Positions 13,513 to 22,216 of a stretch of DNA of 37,091 nt are shown here, one piece after another; within the stretch, counting starts at the first letter, position 1, and every line of letters begins with the position of its first letter. This DNA comes from an uncultured Pseudomonadales bacterium (GTDB taxonomy: Bacteria > Pseudomonadota > Gammaproteobacteria > Pseudomonadales > Balneatricaceae). The position numbers were made by a program, and so were the translations under genes. The DNA lies in NCBI GenBank assembly GCA_938084925.1, contig CALKFY010000053.1:1-37091 (forward strand), in the 5' to 3' direction. Below the pieces are notes generated by a model. That model saw nothing but the letters and a program-made list of their open reading frames with translations. It did not search any database and was not told the origin of the DNA.

Positions 13513-16011
13513 ATGGCTTTTCGTCGCCGCCTGAAGCGGCTCATCATTTGGGGTATCGGACTAGGCACAATTGCTGGCCTTGCCTTTGCTGCATTTACTT
13601 GGTTCTACCTAGTTCCACGCCTCCCGGACGTGGCGAGCCTGCGCGACTTTCATTTACAGACACCCTTGCGAGTATTATCAAAAGACGGCAAATTAATTTC
13701 TGAATTTGGTGAAAAACGCCGCATGCCATTACGCATTGATCAGGTGCCACAAGACTATATCGACGCCCTGATTTCTGCCGAAGACGAAAACTTCTATGAA
13801 CATTATGGCGTTGACCCCAAGGCCCTAGTTCGCGCCGCTGTACGCATGGCCCAAGCTGGTGGCCGCATCCAAGGTGGTGGTAGCACCCTAACCATGCAGG
13901 TAGCTCGCAACTACCTACTCACACTGGATCAAACCTTTAGCCGCAAATTCAACGAGATCTTGCTGTCTTTCCAGATAGAACAAGAACTCAGCAAAGACCA
14001 AATCCTAGAAATGTACTTCAACAAAATGTTTATGGGCCACCGCGCCTATGGCATTGAAGCGGCAGCGCAAGTTTATTACGGCCGTCATATGCGGGAACTA
14101 ACTTTGGCCGAGCAAGCCATGATGGCAGGCTTATACAAGGCACCTTCGCGCTACAACCCTATCTCGAATCCTGAACGAGCTAAGATCCGTCGTGATTGGA
14201 TATTGGGCCGCATGCTAGAACTGGGGTATATCGACAGTTTAGAGTATGAAACAGCCGTCACTGCCCCTATTACTGCCCGCTTCCACAGCTTAAAACCAGA
14301 AACACAAGCATCCTATGTAGCCGAAATGGTACGCCAAGAGTTAGTTAACACCTTCCCTATAGAAGATGTTTACACAGGCGGCTATCGAGTTTACACCACC
14401 GTAGATAGCAAGCTGCAAGACGCTGCCCAATATGCCGTACAAAAAGGCTTATTGGCCTACGACCGGCGCCATGGCTTTCGTGGCACAGAGGTCAACCACG
14501 GAGATCAACTGAATGACCAGGAAGCCGAGCGCATCCTCAACCGAATTCCCGCATTTGGCCCTTTGCAACCAGCAATAGTACGCAGTTTTGATATTGACAA
14601 TCAGACAGCGCAATTAGCCATGCCCTATGGGCAAACAGCCGAAATTCGCTATCAAGATATGGAATGGATACGTCCACGTATCAGCATCGATCACCTTGGC
14701 GCAAAACCAGCACTAATAACCGACATATTAAAAATTGGTGACCAGATACGTATTCGTAAAGCCTATGATGGCTCGGAGCTATGGTTCCTTTCTCAAGTGC
14801 CCGACGCACAAGGCGCTATTGTTGCTCTTAACCCACAAGACGGTGCCATCATTGCCTTGGTTGGTGGTTTTGAATACCTGCACAGTAAATTCAATCGTGC
14901 CACACAGGCCTTGCGACAGCCAGGCTCTAACTTTAAGCCATTTATTTACTCAGCGGCATTAGAACAAGGCTTTACGGCCGCCACTTTGATCAATGACGCC
15001 CCCGTCGTGTTTAATGACGCCAGCTTAGAAGACTCTTGGCGCCCAGAAAACTATAGCGGCAAGTTCTTTGGGCCAACACGCTTAAGACAAGCTCTGTACA
15101 AGTCTCGCAATCTTGTTTCTATTCGCCTGCTTAGAGAAATAGGCACCAGAAAAGCCATCAACTATGCGGTGCCATTTGGCTTTAAACCAGAGCACCTGCC
15201 ACGCAATTTATCCCTAGCCCTAGGTAGCGCCTCCGTGCCTCCCATTGACATTGCCACGGGCTACGCCGCTATCGCCAATACAGGCTATGCCGTAAAACCC
15301 TATTTCATCGAACGTATTGAAGACAGCAGTGGCAAGGTTTTATTTGAAGCCGAGCCAACGACCGTTTGTGAAAATTGCGAATATTGGCCGAAAGCAGAAC
15401 TAGTCAGCCTTAACCCAACTGACAAGGCCGTGAACATTGCCGACAGCGCCATCATGGCCTTGGATGAGGAAGATCAAAGCCTACTTGATGGTCCTCGAAT
15501 TACTCACTTACCTATTGCCGAACGGGTCATGGAAAAGCGTGTAAACCACATTCTGCATACCATACTGCAAGACGTTATAACTCAAGGCACAGGTCGACGC
15601 GCACTAAAACTAGAACGCACCGACCTAGCCGGCAAAACCGGTACCACCAACGACCAAAAAGATGCTTGGTTTTCGGGCTATAACAACCAAATCGTGGCCA
15701 CTGCTTGGGTAGGTTTTGATCAACCTCAGCCTTTGGGGCGCAACGAATTTGGTAGTACAGCAGCCTTGCCTATTTGGATTGACTTCATGGCCGAGGCTTT
15801 GCAAGACGTGCCCGAAGAACCACGCCCACAGCCTAACAAAATGATCGAAGTACGCATCAATAAGGACACGGGGCTGCTTGCCAGCCAAGAAGATACTAAT
15901 AGTATGTTCGAAATATTCCGTGAAGAAATGGCGCCTACGGAAGCCTCCCCACCTAGCCCAAGCCAGGCCTCAGGCAGCAACCAAGAAGTAGCACCAGAAG
16001 AAGTATTCTAA
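13513..16011 (+). CDS. ponA: Penicillin-binding protein 1A
   Basis: Bifunctional class A peptidoglycan synthase (also called mrcA), 832 aa, anchored in the inner membrane by residues about 10-33. The glycosyltransferase 51 domain has E90 in AEDENFYEHYG as catalytic residue and the GGSTLTMQVARN motif. An inserted OB-like domain follows. The transpeptidase domain has the active serine S472 in SNFK, SRN at 531-533 and KTGT at 708-711. The C-terminal tail is Pro/Ser/Glu-rich. No strong Shine-Dalgarno precedes the ATG; a TATACT at 13463-13468 could be the -10. The stop lies only 4 bases from the stop of the convergent nuclease gene. Confidence 0.96.
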   Translation: MAFRRRLKRLIIWGIGLGTIAGLAFAAFTWFYLVPRLPDVASLRDFHLQTPLRVLSKDGKLISEFGEKRRMPLRIDQVPQDYIDALISAEDENFYEHYGVDPKALVRAAVRMAQAGGRIQGGGSTLTMQVARNYLLTLDQTFSRKFNEILLSFQIEQELSKDQILEMYFNKMFMGHRAYGIEAAAQVYYGRHMRELTLAEQAMMAGLYKAPSRYNPISNPERAKIRRDWILGRMLELGYIDSLEYETAVTAPITARFHSLKPETQASYVAEMVRQELVNTFPIEDVYTGGYRVYTTVDSKLQDAAQYAVQKGLLAYDRRHGFRGTEVNHGDQLNDQEAERILNRIPAFGPLQPAIVRSFDIDNQTAQLAMPYGQTAEIRYQDMEWIRPRISIDHLGAKPALITDILKIGDQIRIRKAYDGSELWFLSQVPDAQGAIVALNPQDGAIIALVGGFEYLHSKFNRATQALRQPGSNFKPFIYSAALEQGFTAATLINDAPVVFNDASLEDSWRPENYSGKFFGPTRLRQALYKSRNLVSIRLLREIGTRKAINYAVPFGFKPEHLPRNLSLALGSASVPPIDIATGYAAIANTGYAVKPYFIERIEDSSGKVLFEAEPTTVCENCEYWPKAELVSLNPTDKAVNIADSAIMALDEEDQSLLDGPRITHLPIAERVMEKRVNHILHTILQDVITQGTGRRALKLERTDLAGKTGTTNDQKDAWFSGYNNQIVATAWVGFDQPQPLGRNEFGSTAALPIWIDFMAEALQDVPEEPRPQPNKMIEVRINKDTGLLASQEDTNSMFEIFREEMAPTEASPPSPSQASGSNQEVAPEEVF

Positions 16012-16015
16012 GGCT

Positions 16016-16837
16016 TTATCTCTGCGCCTCTAACATGCTGATCATATGCGGATGGGTCAACACCATTACGCCATGCTTATAACCACGCTTGCGTTGCGAT
16101 TTTGATAGGGAGCGCCAAGCCAACCAGCCACGTACTCGAACTTGCTCACCTAGCCAAGTATTGGGATTTTCACCAGCATGCTTAAGCCACCGCTGTTTGT
16201 TGATACGCAAGGCAATATCACCGTCTAACTCCACATACCAGTCTCGCTTTGCCGACTCCACCTTGCTCACCTTACCAACAACAAGTACAAAACCACCGTC
16301 ATCTGCACTTATCTCTGACGCGGGCACCACGTCAGCCAAGGTAGTAGCCCATATACCTTTGCCCGCCGCTCTAGCATCAGCCTCTTGCTGCCATAAACAA
16401 GCAGGAGCCACGTGGGGAGGAATACTCAACACAAAGGCCAAACCATCACTGACTAGCTGCTCAGCCAACCAGTCACCCTTGGCGTTATAAACCATACCCA
16501 AATAACGCCCATAGCGATCGCGCTGCTGCTCGGGCGGAGCCTTGCTGTCAGTTTGCCAATAAACCTGCTTACTGGTTTGCATAAAGTCGACCGCAGCCTG
16601 CTTAGCAGCCTGAGCTTGAGGCTGATCGGCGGCACCAGAACGCCCAAGTTCTGGTGTATTAATAAATGCCAGACGCAAGCGCTTATCGGCACCCACATCC
16701 AAGGTATCACCATCAAACACATACCATTTGAAGATGGCTTTGCCAGCACCCTCGGTAGGCTTTAAGCATTGCGCCTGTACCGATAAACTCAAGCCCAACA
16801 ATAACGGCAAGAACAAGGTTGTTAGTTTTTTACCCAT
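16016..16837 (-). CDS. Secreted staphylococcal-nuclease-like protein
   Basis: Predicted extracytoplasmic Ca2+-dependent nuclease of 273 aa. Residues 1-23 form a signal peptide (KK, then a Leu-rich core ending in VQAQ). The SNase fold covers about 35-165, with DGDT (42-45), R55, E63 in FINTPE and the DRYGR motif (107-111), which match the catalytic Arg-Glu-Arg set of the thermonuclease family. The C-terminal third (about 180-270, VVGKVSKVES...VRGWLAW) looks like an OB-fold nucleic-acid-binding domain. A nuclease next to rpmE is also found in Pseudomonas. With a pilus/DNA-uptake cluster close by, a role in extracellular DNA use is possible but only inferred. Confidence 0.85.
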   Translation of the reverse strand: MGKKLTTLFLPLLLGLSLSVQAQCLKPTEGAGKAIFKWYVFDGDTLDVGADKRLRLAFINTPELGRSGAADQPQAQAAKQAAVDFMQTSKQVYWQTDSKAPPEQQRDRYGRYLGMVYNAKGDWLAEQLVSDGLAFVLSIPPHVAPACLWQQEADARAAGKGIWATTLADVVPASEISADDGGFVLVVGKVSKVESAKRDWYVELDGDIALRINKQRWLKHAGENPNTWLGEQVRVRGWLAWRSLSKSQRKRGYKHGVMVLTHPHMISMLEAQR

Positions 16838-16912
16838 AAAAATTAACCGCTCTCATCAATCACACTAGGACCATAGTGCCATATATCTAGTATAGCGGCT
16901 TAAATTTAAGAC

Positions 16913-16948
16913 AAAAAAAATGGGGTCAGATAAATCTGACCCCATTTT
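16913..16948. terminator. Strong bidirectional-type terminator after rpmE
   Basis: A perfect 15-bp inverted repeat (16917-16931 and 16934-16948) with a 2-base centre, core GGGGTCAGAT. On the minus strand it ends in eight Ts (complement of the A run at 16913-16920), an ideal intrinsic terminator 16 bases past the rpmE stop. Its GGGGTCAGA core recurs at 33826-33838. Confidence 0.9.
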
Positions 16949-16963
16949 CTGGCAACGTAGCAA

Positions 16964-17176
16964 TTACTTGCTAGTGCGGGAACCGAAACGACGGTTAAAG
17001 CGATCGATACGACCACCTGTGTCTAGAATCTTCTGCTTGCCTGTGTAGAATGGGTGACAAGCGGAACATACGTCAATGTGGATGTCTTTGCATAGAGTAG
17101 AACGAGTTTCTACTACGTTACCGCAAGAACAAGTAGCCTTGATGGCTTCGTACTTAGGATGAATATCTTTTTGCAT
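16964..17176 (-). CDS. rpmE: Ribosomal protein bL31, zinc-binding form
   Basis: 70-aa component of the large ribosomal subunit that bridges to the small subunit. It starts [10 protein letters not shown], the family signature. The cysteines of CSC (16, 18) and CSAC (37, 40) form the zinc site of the C+ paralog, so this is the zinc-replete version and not the ykgM type. The ATG at 17176 is chosen because an upstream in-frame start at 17221 would add 15 residues foreign to the family. It has its own promoter (17278-17305), a leader of about 95 bases with secondary structure, and a strong terminator, so it is monocistronic. Confidence 0.97.
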   Translation of the reverse strand: MQKDIHPKYEAIKATCSCGNVVETRSTLCKDIHIDVCSACHPFYTGKQKILDTGGRIDRFNRRFGSRTSK

Positions 17177-17241
17177 GGATCTAACCCTTTGGTTATGGCA
17201 CCGCCACCTGATCTTTGCCAAGCACCGTACCTAAATAGGAG

Positions 17242-17256
17242 GCTCGCCAATCGAGC
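17242..17256 (-). promoter_or_regulatory. Hairpin in the rpmE leader
   Basis: Arms GCTCG and CGAGC with a 5-base loop lie in the predicted 5' untranslated region of rpmE. Gammaproteobacterial rpmE leaders are known to carry structures through which bL31 represses its own translation. This hairpin could be part of such an element, but the whole fold was not computed. Confidence 0.35.
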
Positions 17257-17277
17257 TTCCGAAAAATAAGAGGCGGA

Positions 17278-17305
17278 ATTTTAGCAGACCTTGACCCTAG
17301 GTCAA
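17278..17305 (-). promoter_or_regulatory. Sigma-70 promoter of rpmE
   Basis: On the minus strand TTGACC (17300-17305) and TAAAAT (17278-17283) are separated by 16 bases, each matching consensus at five of six positions. The -35 is inside a perfect 7-bp inverted repeat, CTTGACC and GGTCAAG (17290-17306), which could be an operator. Confidence 0.65.
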
Positions 17306-17375
17306 GTAATTTCGCCCCCTTGGGGCTATTTAACCCTCATTTACACCTATTTTAACGGCAATATTAATCTATTGT

Positions 17376-19661
17376 ATGCATAGCCCCAAACAATACTATG
17401 GTGTAGCATGCTCATATCTTGATATTACGGCCATCCCCAACCCCTTGCCCAAGTTTCTGCAAATCATTATCGCTAGCGGCTTACGCCAGGTATTTACCTA
17501 TTTACCGGCAAGTACTGACTCAGCAAAACAAGAGCAGCCTATGCCCGCCATTGGCTGCCGTGTACTTGTACCCTTTGGCCGCAGCCAACGGGTTGCCCTA
17601 GTCATCGGGCATAGTGATCACAGCGATGTCGCAGAAGAAAAGCTAAAACCCATTCTTGAGGTGCTGGATACCCAGCCTATATTGCCGGAACATATTTGGC
17701 GTTTAGGCATCTGGGCCAGCAACTATTATCAGCATCCACAAGGCGACGCCTTGATGCACCTATTGCCCGTGCGCTTACGTCAGGGTCACAACAACCAATT
17801 GATTAGCCGCTTTTGGCAGCGTAATGGCAATGACGGCAATAGCCCACCTGATCTATCGCGAGCTCCCAAGCAGCAACATGCGTGGCAACAACTGCTCAGC
17901 CTGCCACCCGTGTTTAGTGAGCTACACCTAGCCTCTGTGGAACTAGCACCAAAAGACATTAAACCTTTGCTAGACAAACAGCTGCTGAAATTAACGCAAC
18001 CACAACAGCAGCTGGTCAGCGCTAACGTACATGGTGACAAATTTAGCCTCAACACTGAGCAAGATAGCGCCTACCAGAACATCAAGGCACAGCTAGACCA
18101 GTTTGGCTGCCACCTCATGCAAGGAATTACCGGCAGCGGCAAAACCGAAGTCTATTTACAGCTTATTGAAGCCTGCCTAGAACAGGGCAAGAGAGCCTTA
18201 ATACTGGTGCCTGAAATAGGCCTTACTCACCAGCTACTAGAACGCTTACAACAGCGCTTTAACAACCCATTGCTGGCCCTGCATTCTGGTTTAACTGATC
18301 AACAACGTCTAGATGCATGGCAGCAAGCCAGCTTGGGCCAAGGTGATATTGTTCTAGGCACACGCTCGGCTATCTTCACCCCTATTCCCGACCTAGGATT
18401 AATCATTGTTGACGAAGAACATGACCAAGCCTTCAAGCAACAAGAAGGCTTTCGCTACCATGGCCGTGACGTAGCCATAAAACGCGCCCATGATGCCAAC
18501 ATTCCTATTATTTTGGGCTCCGCTACACCAAGCCTAGAAAGCCTTGCCAATGCCAGGCGAAAACGCTATCAACTACATACACTCAGACAACGCGCAGGCG
18601 GTGCTAGCCAACAGGGTTATGAAGTCATTGATATGCGGGATTATCCTGCCCAAGCAGGTATTTCAGCGCGTTTACGTGAAGTAATGCAACATGAGTTACA
18701 AGCGGGTCATCAAGTATTATTGATGCTAAACCGTCGTGGCTTCTCGCCTAGTTTGCAATGCCAATCTTGTGGTTTAACCGTGCCTTGTGCGGCCTGTGAT
18801 ACCAGCATGACGTTGCACAAATTCCCCGCCCGCTTACATTGCCACCATTGTGATCAACGCCAAAGCATACCCACACGCTGCCCTAGCTGCCAAGCTCAGC
18901 AAATGCGCCCCTTGGGCAGTGGTACGGAACGTATAGAAGAACACCTGCAAAGCCTATTTGCAGACTACCCCGTACACCGTATTGATCGCGATACCACACG
19001 CAACAAGGGCTCCCTTGAAGGCATGATCGAGCAAGTCCATACAGGCCAACCCTGCATCTTGATCGGCACACAAATGCTCGCCAAAGGACATCACTTCCCC
19101 CATGTCACAGCAGCGGTAATCGTTGACGCCGACAGTAGCTTATTTTGCGGTGATTTCCGTGGCCCAGAACGCTTAGCGCAATTGATTATTCAAACCGCAG
19201 GTCGTGCCGGTCGTGCCAGTTTACCGGGCACTGCTTATATTCAAACCTATCAAGCTGACCATCCCGTTATCACCACCTTAACGGAACATGGCTATGACAC
19301 CTTTGCTGATATGGAGTTGCAACAGCGCCAACTAGGCTTACTGCCACCCTTTGGCCACATGGCACTGTTTCTGGTACAAGCCAAACAAGAGCAAGCGGCC
19401 TATAGTCTATTAAACTGGCTACAGCATCAACTTACTAACCCCATATTGGCTAAAGCTACCGAAGAATTACAGCACTTTGGCCCTATGCCAGCGGCCATGG
19501 CTAGGCGCGCCAACCAGTTCCGTGTGCAGCTACAGCTGCAGCATCCCTCACGCGCCCATTTGCAAAATTTATGTCGCCACCTTTGTCTGCTATTGGAGCA
19601 GAATCCTGACAGCAAAAAGCTGCGCTGGAGCTTGGACATTGACCCGCAGGATATGGCTTAA
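17376..19661 (+). CDS. priA: Primosomal replication protein N' (PriA helicase)
   Basis: Superfamily 2 3'-5' DNA helicase that reloads the replisome at stalled or recombined forks, 761 aa as drawn. Walker A is GSGKT at 253-257 and the DEAH-type box is DEEH at 346-349. An eight-cysteine zinc-binding region (CQSCG, CAAC, CHHC, CPSC) splits the C-terminal helicase lobe, which is diagnostic for PriA. The DNA-binding N-terminus begins at about residue 25 (FLQIIIASGLRQVFTYLP). The first 24 residues from the ATG at 17376 are atypical and no clear Shine-Dalgarno precedes it, so translation may instead start at the in-frame TTG at 17445. It is divergent from rpmE. Confidence 0.95.
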   Translation: MHSPKQYYGVACSYLDITAIPNPLPKFLQIIIASGLRQVFTYLPASTDSAKQEQPMPAIGCRVLVPFGRSQRVALVIGHSDHSDVAEEKLKPILEVLDTQPILPEHIWRLGIWASNYYQHPQGDALMHLLPVRLRQGHNNQLISRFWQRNGNDGNSPPDLSRAPKQQHAWQQLLSLPPVFSELHLASVELAPKDIKPLLDKQLLKLTQPQQQLVSANVHGDKFSLNTEQDSAYQNIKAQLDQFGCHLMQGITGSGKTEVYLQLIEACLEQGKRALILVPEIGLTHQLLERLQQRFNNPLLALHSGLTDQQRLDAWQQASLGQGDIVLGTRSAIFTPIPDLGLIIVDEEHDQAFKQQEGFRYHGRDVAIKRAHDANIPIILGSATPSLESLANARRKRYQLHTLRQRAGGASQQGYEVIDMRDYPAQAGISARLREVMQHELQAGHQVLLMLNRRGFSPSLQCQSCGLTVPCAACDTSMTLHKFPARLHCHHCDQRQSIPTRCPSCQAQQMRPLGSGTERIEEHLQSLFADYPVHRIDRDTTRNKGSLEGMIEQVHTGQPCILIGTQMLAKGHHFPHVTAAVIVDADSSLFCGDFRGPERLAQLIIQTAGRAGRASLPGTAYIQTYQADHPVITTLTEHGYDTFADMELQQRQLGLLPPFGHMALFLVQAKQEQAAYSLLNWLQHQLTNPILAKATEELQHFGPMPAAMARRANQFRVQLQLQHPSRAHLQNLCRHLCLLLEQNPDSKKLRWSLDIDPQDMA

Positions 19662-19701
19662 AACACCCGCTTGATTAAGCGCCTACACAAACATCAAAGC
19701 A

Positions 19702-19731
19702 TTGGCTTTATTGCTCGTTTCAAGGGATAAT
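19702..19731 (+). promoter_or_regulatory. Probable promoter of argS
   Basis: TTGGCT (19702-19707) and GATAAT (19726-19731) are separated by 18 bases, about 50 bases upstream of the argS start. The -10 matches five of six consensus positions. It would drive argS and the SPOR gene. Confidence 0.42.
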
Positions 19732-19783
19732 ATAGCGCTTGAAATCGCCCCAAATCCAATACAACTAACTATCCGAGCTATTC

Positions 19784-21541
19784 ATGAAGCAGCTAGTCGC
19801 CTCTTTAATCGCGCAGTCTATCGACAACCTTAAGCAAGCCGGCACTTTTGACGCCGATTTGCAGGCCAACATTCAGGTGGAAAACACCCGTGACAAGCAA
19901 CATGGCGACCTAGCCAGCAACGTTGCCCTGACCTTGGCCAAGGCTGCCCGACGCAATCCACGTGAAATTGCTCAGCTGATTTGTGACAACTTGCCTGCTA
20001 CAGCAGAAGTTACCAAGACCGATATTGCGGGCCCTGGCTTTATCAACTTCTTCATTAGCCAAGACGCTACCGCTGCCGTAATCAACAAAATTATCGAGCA
20101 CGGCAATGACTTTGGTAAGTGTCAAGTTGGCAACAACCAGTCAGTACAAATTGAATTTGTATCCGCCAACCCTACAGGCCCTTTGCACGTAGGCCACGGT
20201 CGTGGTGCTGCCTACGGTGCCAGCCTAGGCAATTTGTTGAGCGTCGCAGGTTATAACGTACAACGCGAATACTACGTGAATGACGCTGGCCGTCAGATGA
20301 ATATCTTGGCCGCCAGTGTGTGGCTGCGCTACTTGGCTTTGGCCGGTATCGAAATCACCTTCCCTAGCAATGGCTACCAGGGCAGCTACGTTAAAGATAT
20401 CGCGGCTGAACTAAAAACCCGCGTGGGCAACAGTCTAGAGCACAGCGCCGAAGCCGTGACTCAAGGCTTGCCTGCAGATGCACCTGAAGGTGACAAGGAA
20501 GCTCACATTGATGCCATCATCGATCGTGCTCGCGAACTACTTGGCCCGGACAACTACGAAGTGGTTTTTGCCGCTGGCCTAGACTCCATCCGCGACGACA
20601 TCAAAGATGACCTTGTAGAATTCGGCGTTAATTATGACGAATGGTTTTCTGAGCGCAGCTTGAGCCACAACGATCAAATCGAAAAGGCTATCAAAAAGCT
20701 ACAAGACAACGACCACATCTACGAGCAAGAAGGCGCCCTTTGGTTCCGCTCAACGGCCTTTGGCGACGACAAAGACCGCGTAGTAAAGCGTGACAATGGC
20801 CAAACCACTTATTTCGCCTCTGACATTGCTTATCACCTAAACAAATTTGAACGTGGTTTTGAAACCGTAATCAATATCTGGGGTGCCGATCACCACGGTT
20901 ATATTACCCGCGTTAAAGCCGCACTAACGGCCATGGGCATTGATGCCGACCGCTTGGTGGTAAAGCTTGTGCAATTCGCCATTCTTTACCGCGGCAGCGA
21001 GCGCGTACAAATGTCCACCCGTAGCGGCTCCTTTGTTACCCTACGCGAACTACGCGATGAAGTGGGCAAAGACGCCTCACGCTTCTTCTACGTGACCCGC
21101 AAAGCAGAACAGCACATGGACTTTGACTTGGAACTTGCCAAGTCCGAAAGCAAGGACAACCCGGTTTACTACATTCAGTACGCCCACGCTCGCATTTGCT
21201 CCATGATCGCCAAGCTAGCTACCGAAGACATGTCTTGGGATCAAGAAGTAGGCCTAGCTAATCTAGAACGCCTAGATCAAGATGCCGAAATTGCCTTGAT
21301 GCAACAGCTTGAGCTATACCCAGAAATTATTGCTCACGCTGCCATGGCTTACGAACCACATCAGATCGCTCACTATTTGAAAGATCTGGCTAGCAACTTC
21401 CATACATACTACAACGCGCATCGCATGAAAATCGAAGACGTTGAACTGCGTAACGCACGCCTAACTCTTAGCACCGCGACCCGTCAAGTACTAGCCAACG
21501 GCCTACAGCTGTTAGGCGTAGACGCACCGGAAAAGATGTAA
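19784..21541 (+). CDS. argS: Arginyl-tRNA synthetase
   Basis: Class I aminoacyl-tRNA synthetase that charges tRNA-Arg, 585 aa, close to the usual 577. The Add1 N-terminal domain for tRNA D-loop recognition precedes the HIGH signature, here HVGH at 135-138 (after SANPTGPL). The KMSKS-like loop is MSTRSG at about 410, the degenerate form typical of ArgRS. The C-terminal DALR anticodon-binding domain ends near the stop. The SPOR gene begins one base after the stop codon, so the two are translationally coupled, as in Pseudomonas. Confidence 0.97.
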   Translation: MKQLVASLIAQSIDNLKQAGTFDADLQANIQVENTRDKQHGDLASNVALTLAKAARRNPREIAQLICDNLPATAEVTKTDIAGPGFINFFISQDATAAVINKIIEHGNDFGKCQVGNNQSVQIEFVSANPTGPLHVGHGRGAAYGASLGNLLSVAGYNVQREYYVNDAGRQMNILAASVWLRYLALAGIEITFPSNGYQGSYVKDIAAELKTRVGNSLEHSAEAVTQGLPADAPEGDKEAHIDAIIDRARELLGPDNYEVVFAAGLDSIRDDIKDDLVEFGVNYDEWFSERSLSHNDQIEKAIKKLQDNDHIYEQEGALWFRSTAFGDDKDRVVKRDNGQTTYFASDIAYHLNKFERGFETVINIWGADHHGYITRVKAALTAMGIDADRLVVKLVQFAILYRGSERVQMSTRSGSFVTLRELRDEVGKDASRFFYVTRKAEQHMDFDLELAKSESKDNPVYYIQYAHARICSMIAKLATEDMSWDQEVGLANLERLDQDAEIALMQQLELYPEIIAHAAMAYEPHQIAHYLKDLASNFHTYYNAHRMKIEDVELRNARLTLSTATRQVLANGLQLLGVDAPEKM

Positions 21542-21542
21542 C

Positions 21543-22130
21543 ATGGCTCGCGATTACGCCCGTGGCAAAAAGCCCAAGAAAAAGGCCAAGAGCAAGGCAT
21601 CATCCTTGCGCGCTTTGCTCACGCTCATAATCGCCGTTGGTTTTGCTGGAGGCTTGTGGTATTTGGCACAACAGCCTAAAGATCAGGCTGCACCTGCACC
21701 AACAGAAGAAACCAGCAATGCTCAGGTTCTGCCTAAAGCAGCCAACCCTAGCAACCAAGCCAAAACTCAAAAGCCGGCTCAACCTGCCAAAGATAACAGC
21801 AACTTTGATTTCTATAATCTATTGCCAGAAAGCCAGGTGCAACCACAGGCTGTAGATGCTTATAAGTCTACCCCTAAGGACCCCAACAAAAAGACCAACA
21901 CACTGCTACAAGCAGGGTCATTTCGCAATCTTAAGGACGCTGAGCGCATGCGCGCCAGGCTTATCCTACTTAACCTGCCTAATGTGGTAACCGAAAAAAC
22001 CACTGCCGCAAGCGGCACGGTTTGGTATCGCGTACGTATCGGTCCTTTTGACAACCGTTCTATGCTAAACAAGGCAGAAGACATCCTCGCGCAAAACAAT
22101 ATTGCACCTTTGCGCATCAACCGCAAATAA
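21543..22130 (+). CDS. FtsN-like SPOR-domain cell-division protein
   Basis: A 195-aa bitopic membrane protein. A Lys/Arg-rich cytoplasmic start (1-22), one membrane helix (about 23-41), a Pro/Ala/Gln/Lys-rich periplasmic linker and a C-terminal SPOR domain (about 115-193, TLLQAGSFRNLKDAERMRARL...YRVRIGPF) give the FtsN layout. The SPOR domain binds septal peptidoglycan lacking stem peptides. Position between argS and hslV is that of ftsN in enterobacteria and of its homologue in Pseudomonas. FtsN function is likely, but SPOR proteins are hard to tell apart by sequence, so I leave the symbol blank. Confidence 0.85.
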   Translation: MARDYARGKKPKKKAKSKASSLRALLTLIIAVGFAGGLWYLAQQPKDQAAPAPTEETSNAQVLPKAANPSNQAKTQKPAQPAKDNSNFDFYNLLPESQVQPQAVDAYKSTPKDPNKKTNTLLQAGSFRNLKDAERMRARLILLNLPNVVTEKTTAASGTVWYRVRIGPFDNRSMLNKAEDILAQNNIAPLRINRK

Positions 22131-22155
22131 CCCGCACGGCTTAAGACCCTCAGGT

Positions 22156-22183
22156 CTTGAAATCACAAACTCCAACTCCATTA
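22156..22183 (+). promoter_or_regulatory. Sigma-32 (heat-shock) promoter of hslVU
   Basis: CTTGAAA (22156-22162) and CTCCATTA (22176-22183) with a 13-base spacer match the RpoH consensus CTTGAAA / CCCCATnT very well. HslVU is a classical heat-shock operon. Transcription should begin near 22190, about 27 bases before the hslV GTG. A 6-bp inverted repeat, AAGACC and GGTCTT (22143-22158), touches the -35. Confidence 0.75.
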
Positions 22184-22210
22184 ATAGAGGACGTTAGCTA
22201 TTAATGGAGT
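22175..22210 (+). promoter_or_regulatory. Perfect 13-bp inverted repeat covering the hslV -10 and Shine-Dalgarno
   Basis: The arms ACTCCATTAATAG (22175-22187) and CTATTAATGGAGT (22198-22210) are exact reverse complements around a 10-base loop. The right arm holds the GGAG ribosome-binding site 7 bases before the hslV GTG. The left arm coincides with the sigma-32 -10 element. In a transcript coming through from argS the stem would hide the ribosome-binding site; in a transcript starting near 22190 the left arm would be absent. Confidence 0.8.
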
Positions 22211-22216
22211 AATTCT

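Noticed and set aside
16867-16890. TGGCAC on the minus strand before the nuclease gene, as a possible sigma-54 promoter.
   Set aside because: The required TTGC at the -12 position is absent at the correct spacing.
19670-19690. CGCTT/AAGCG hairpin after priA as a terminator.
   Set aside because: The stem is 5 bp and there is no T run; read-through into argS is equally possible.
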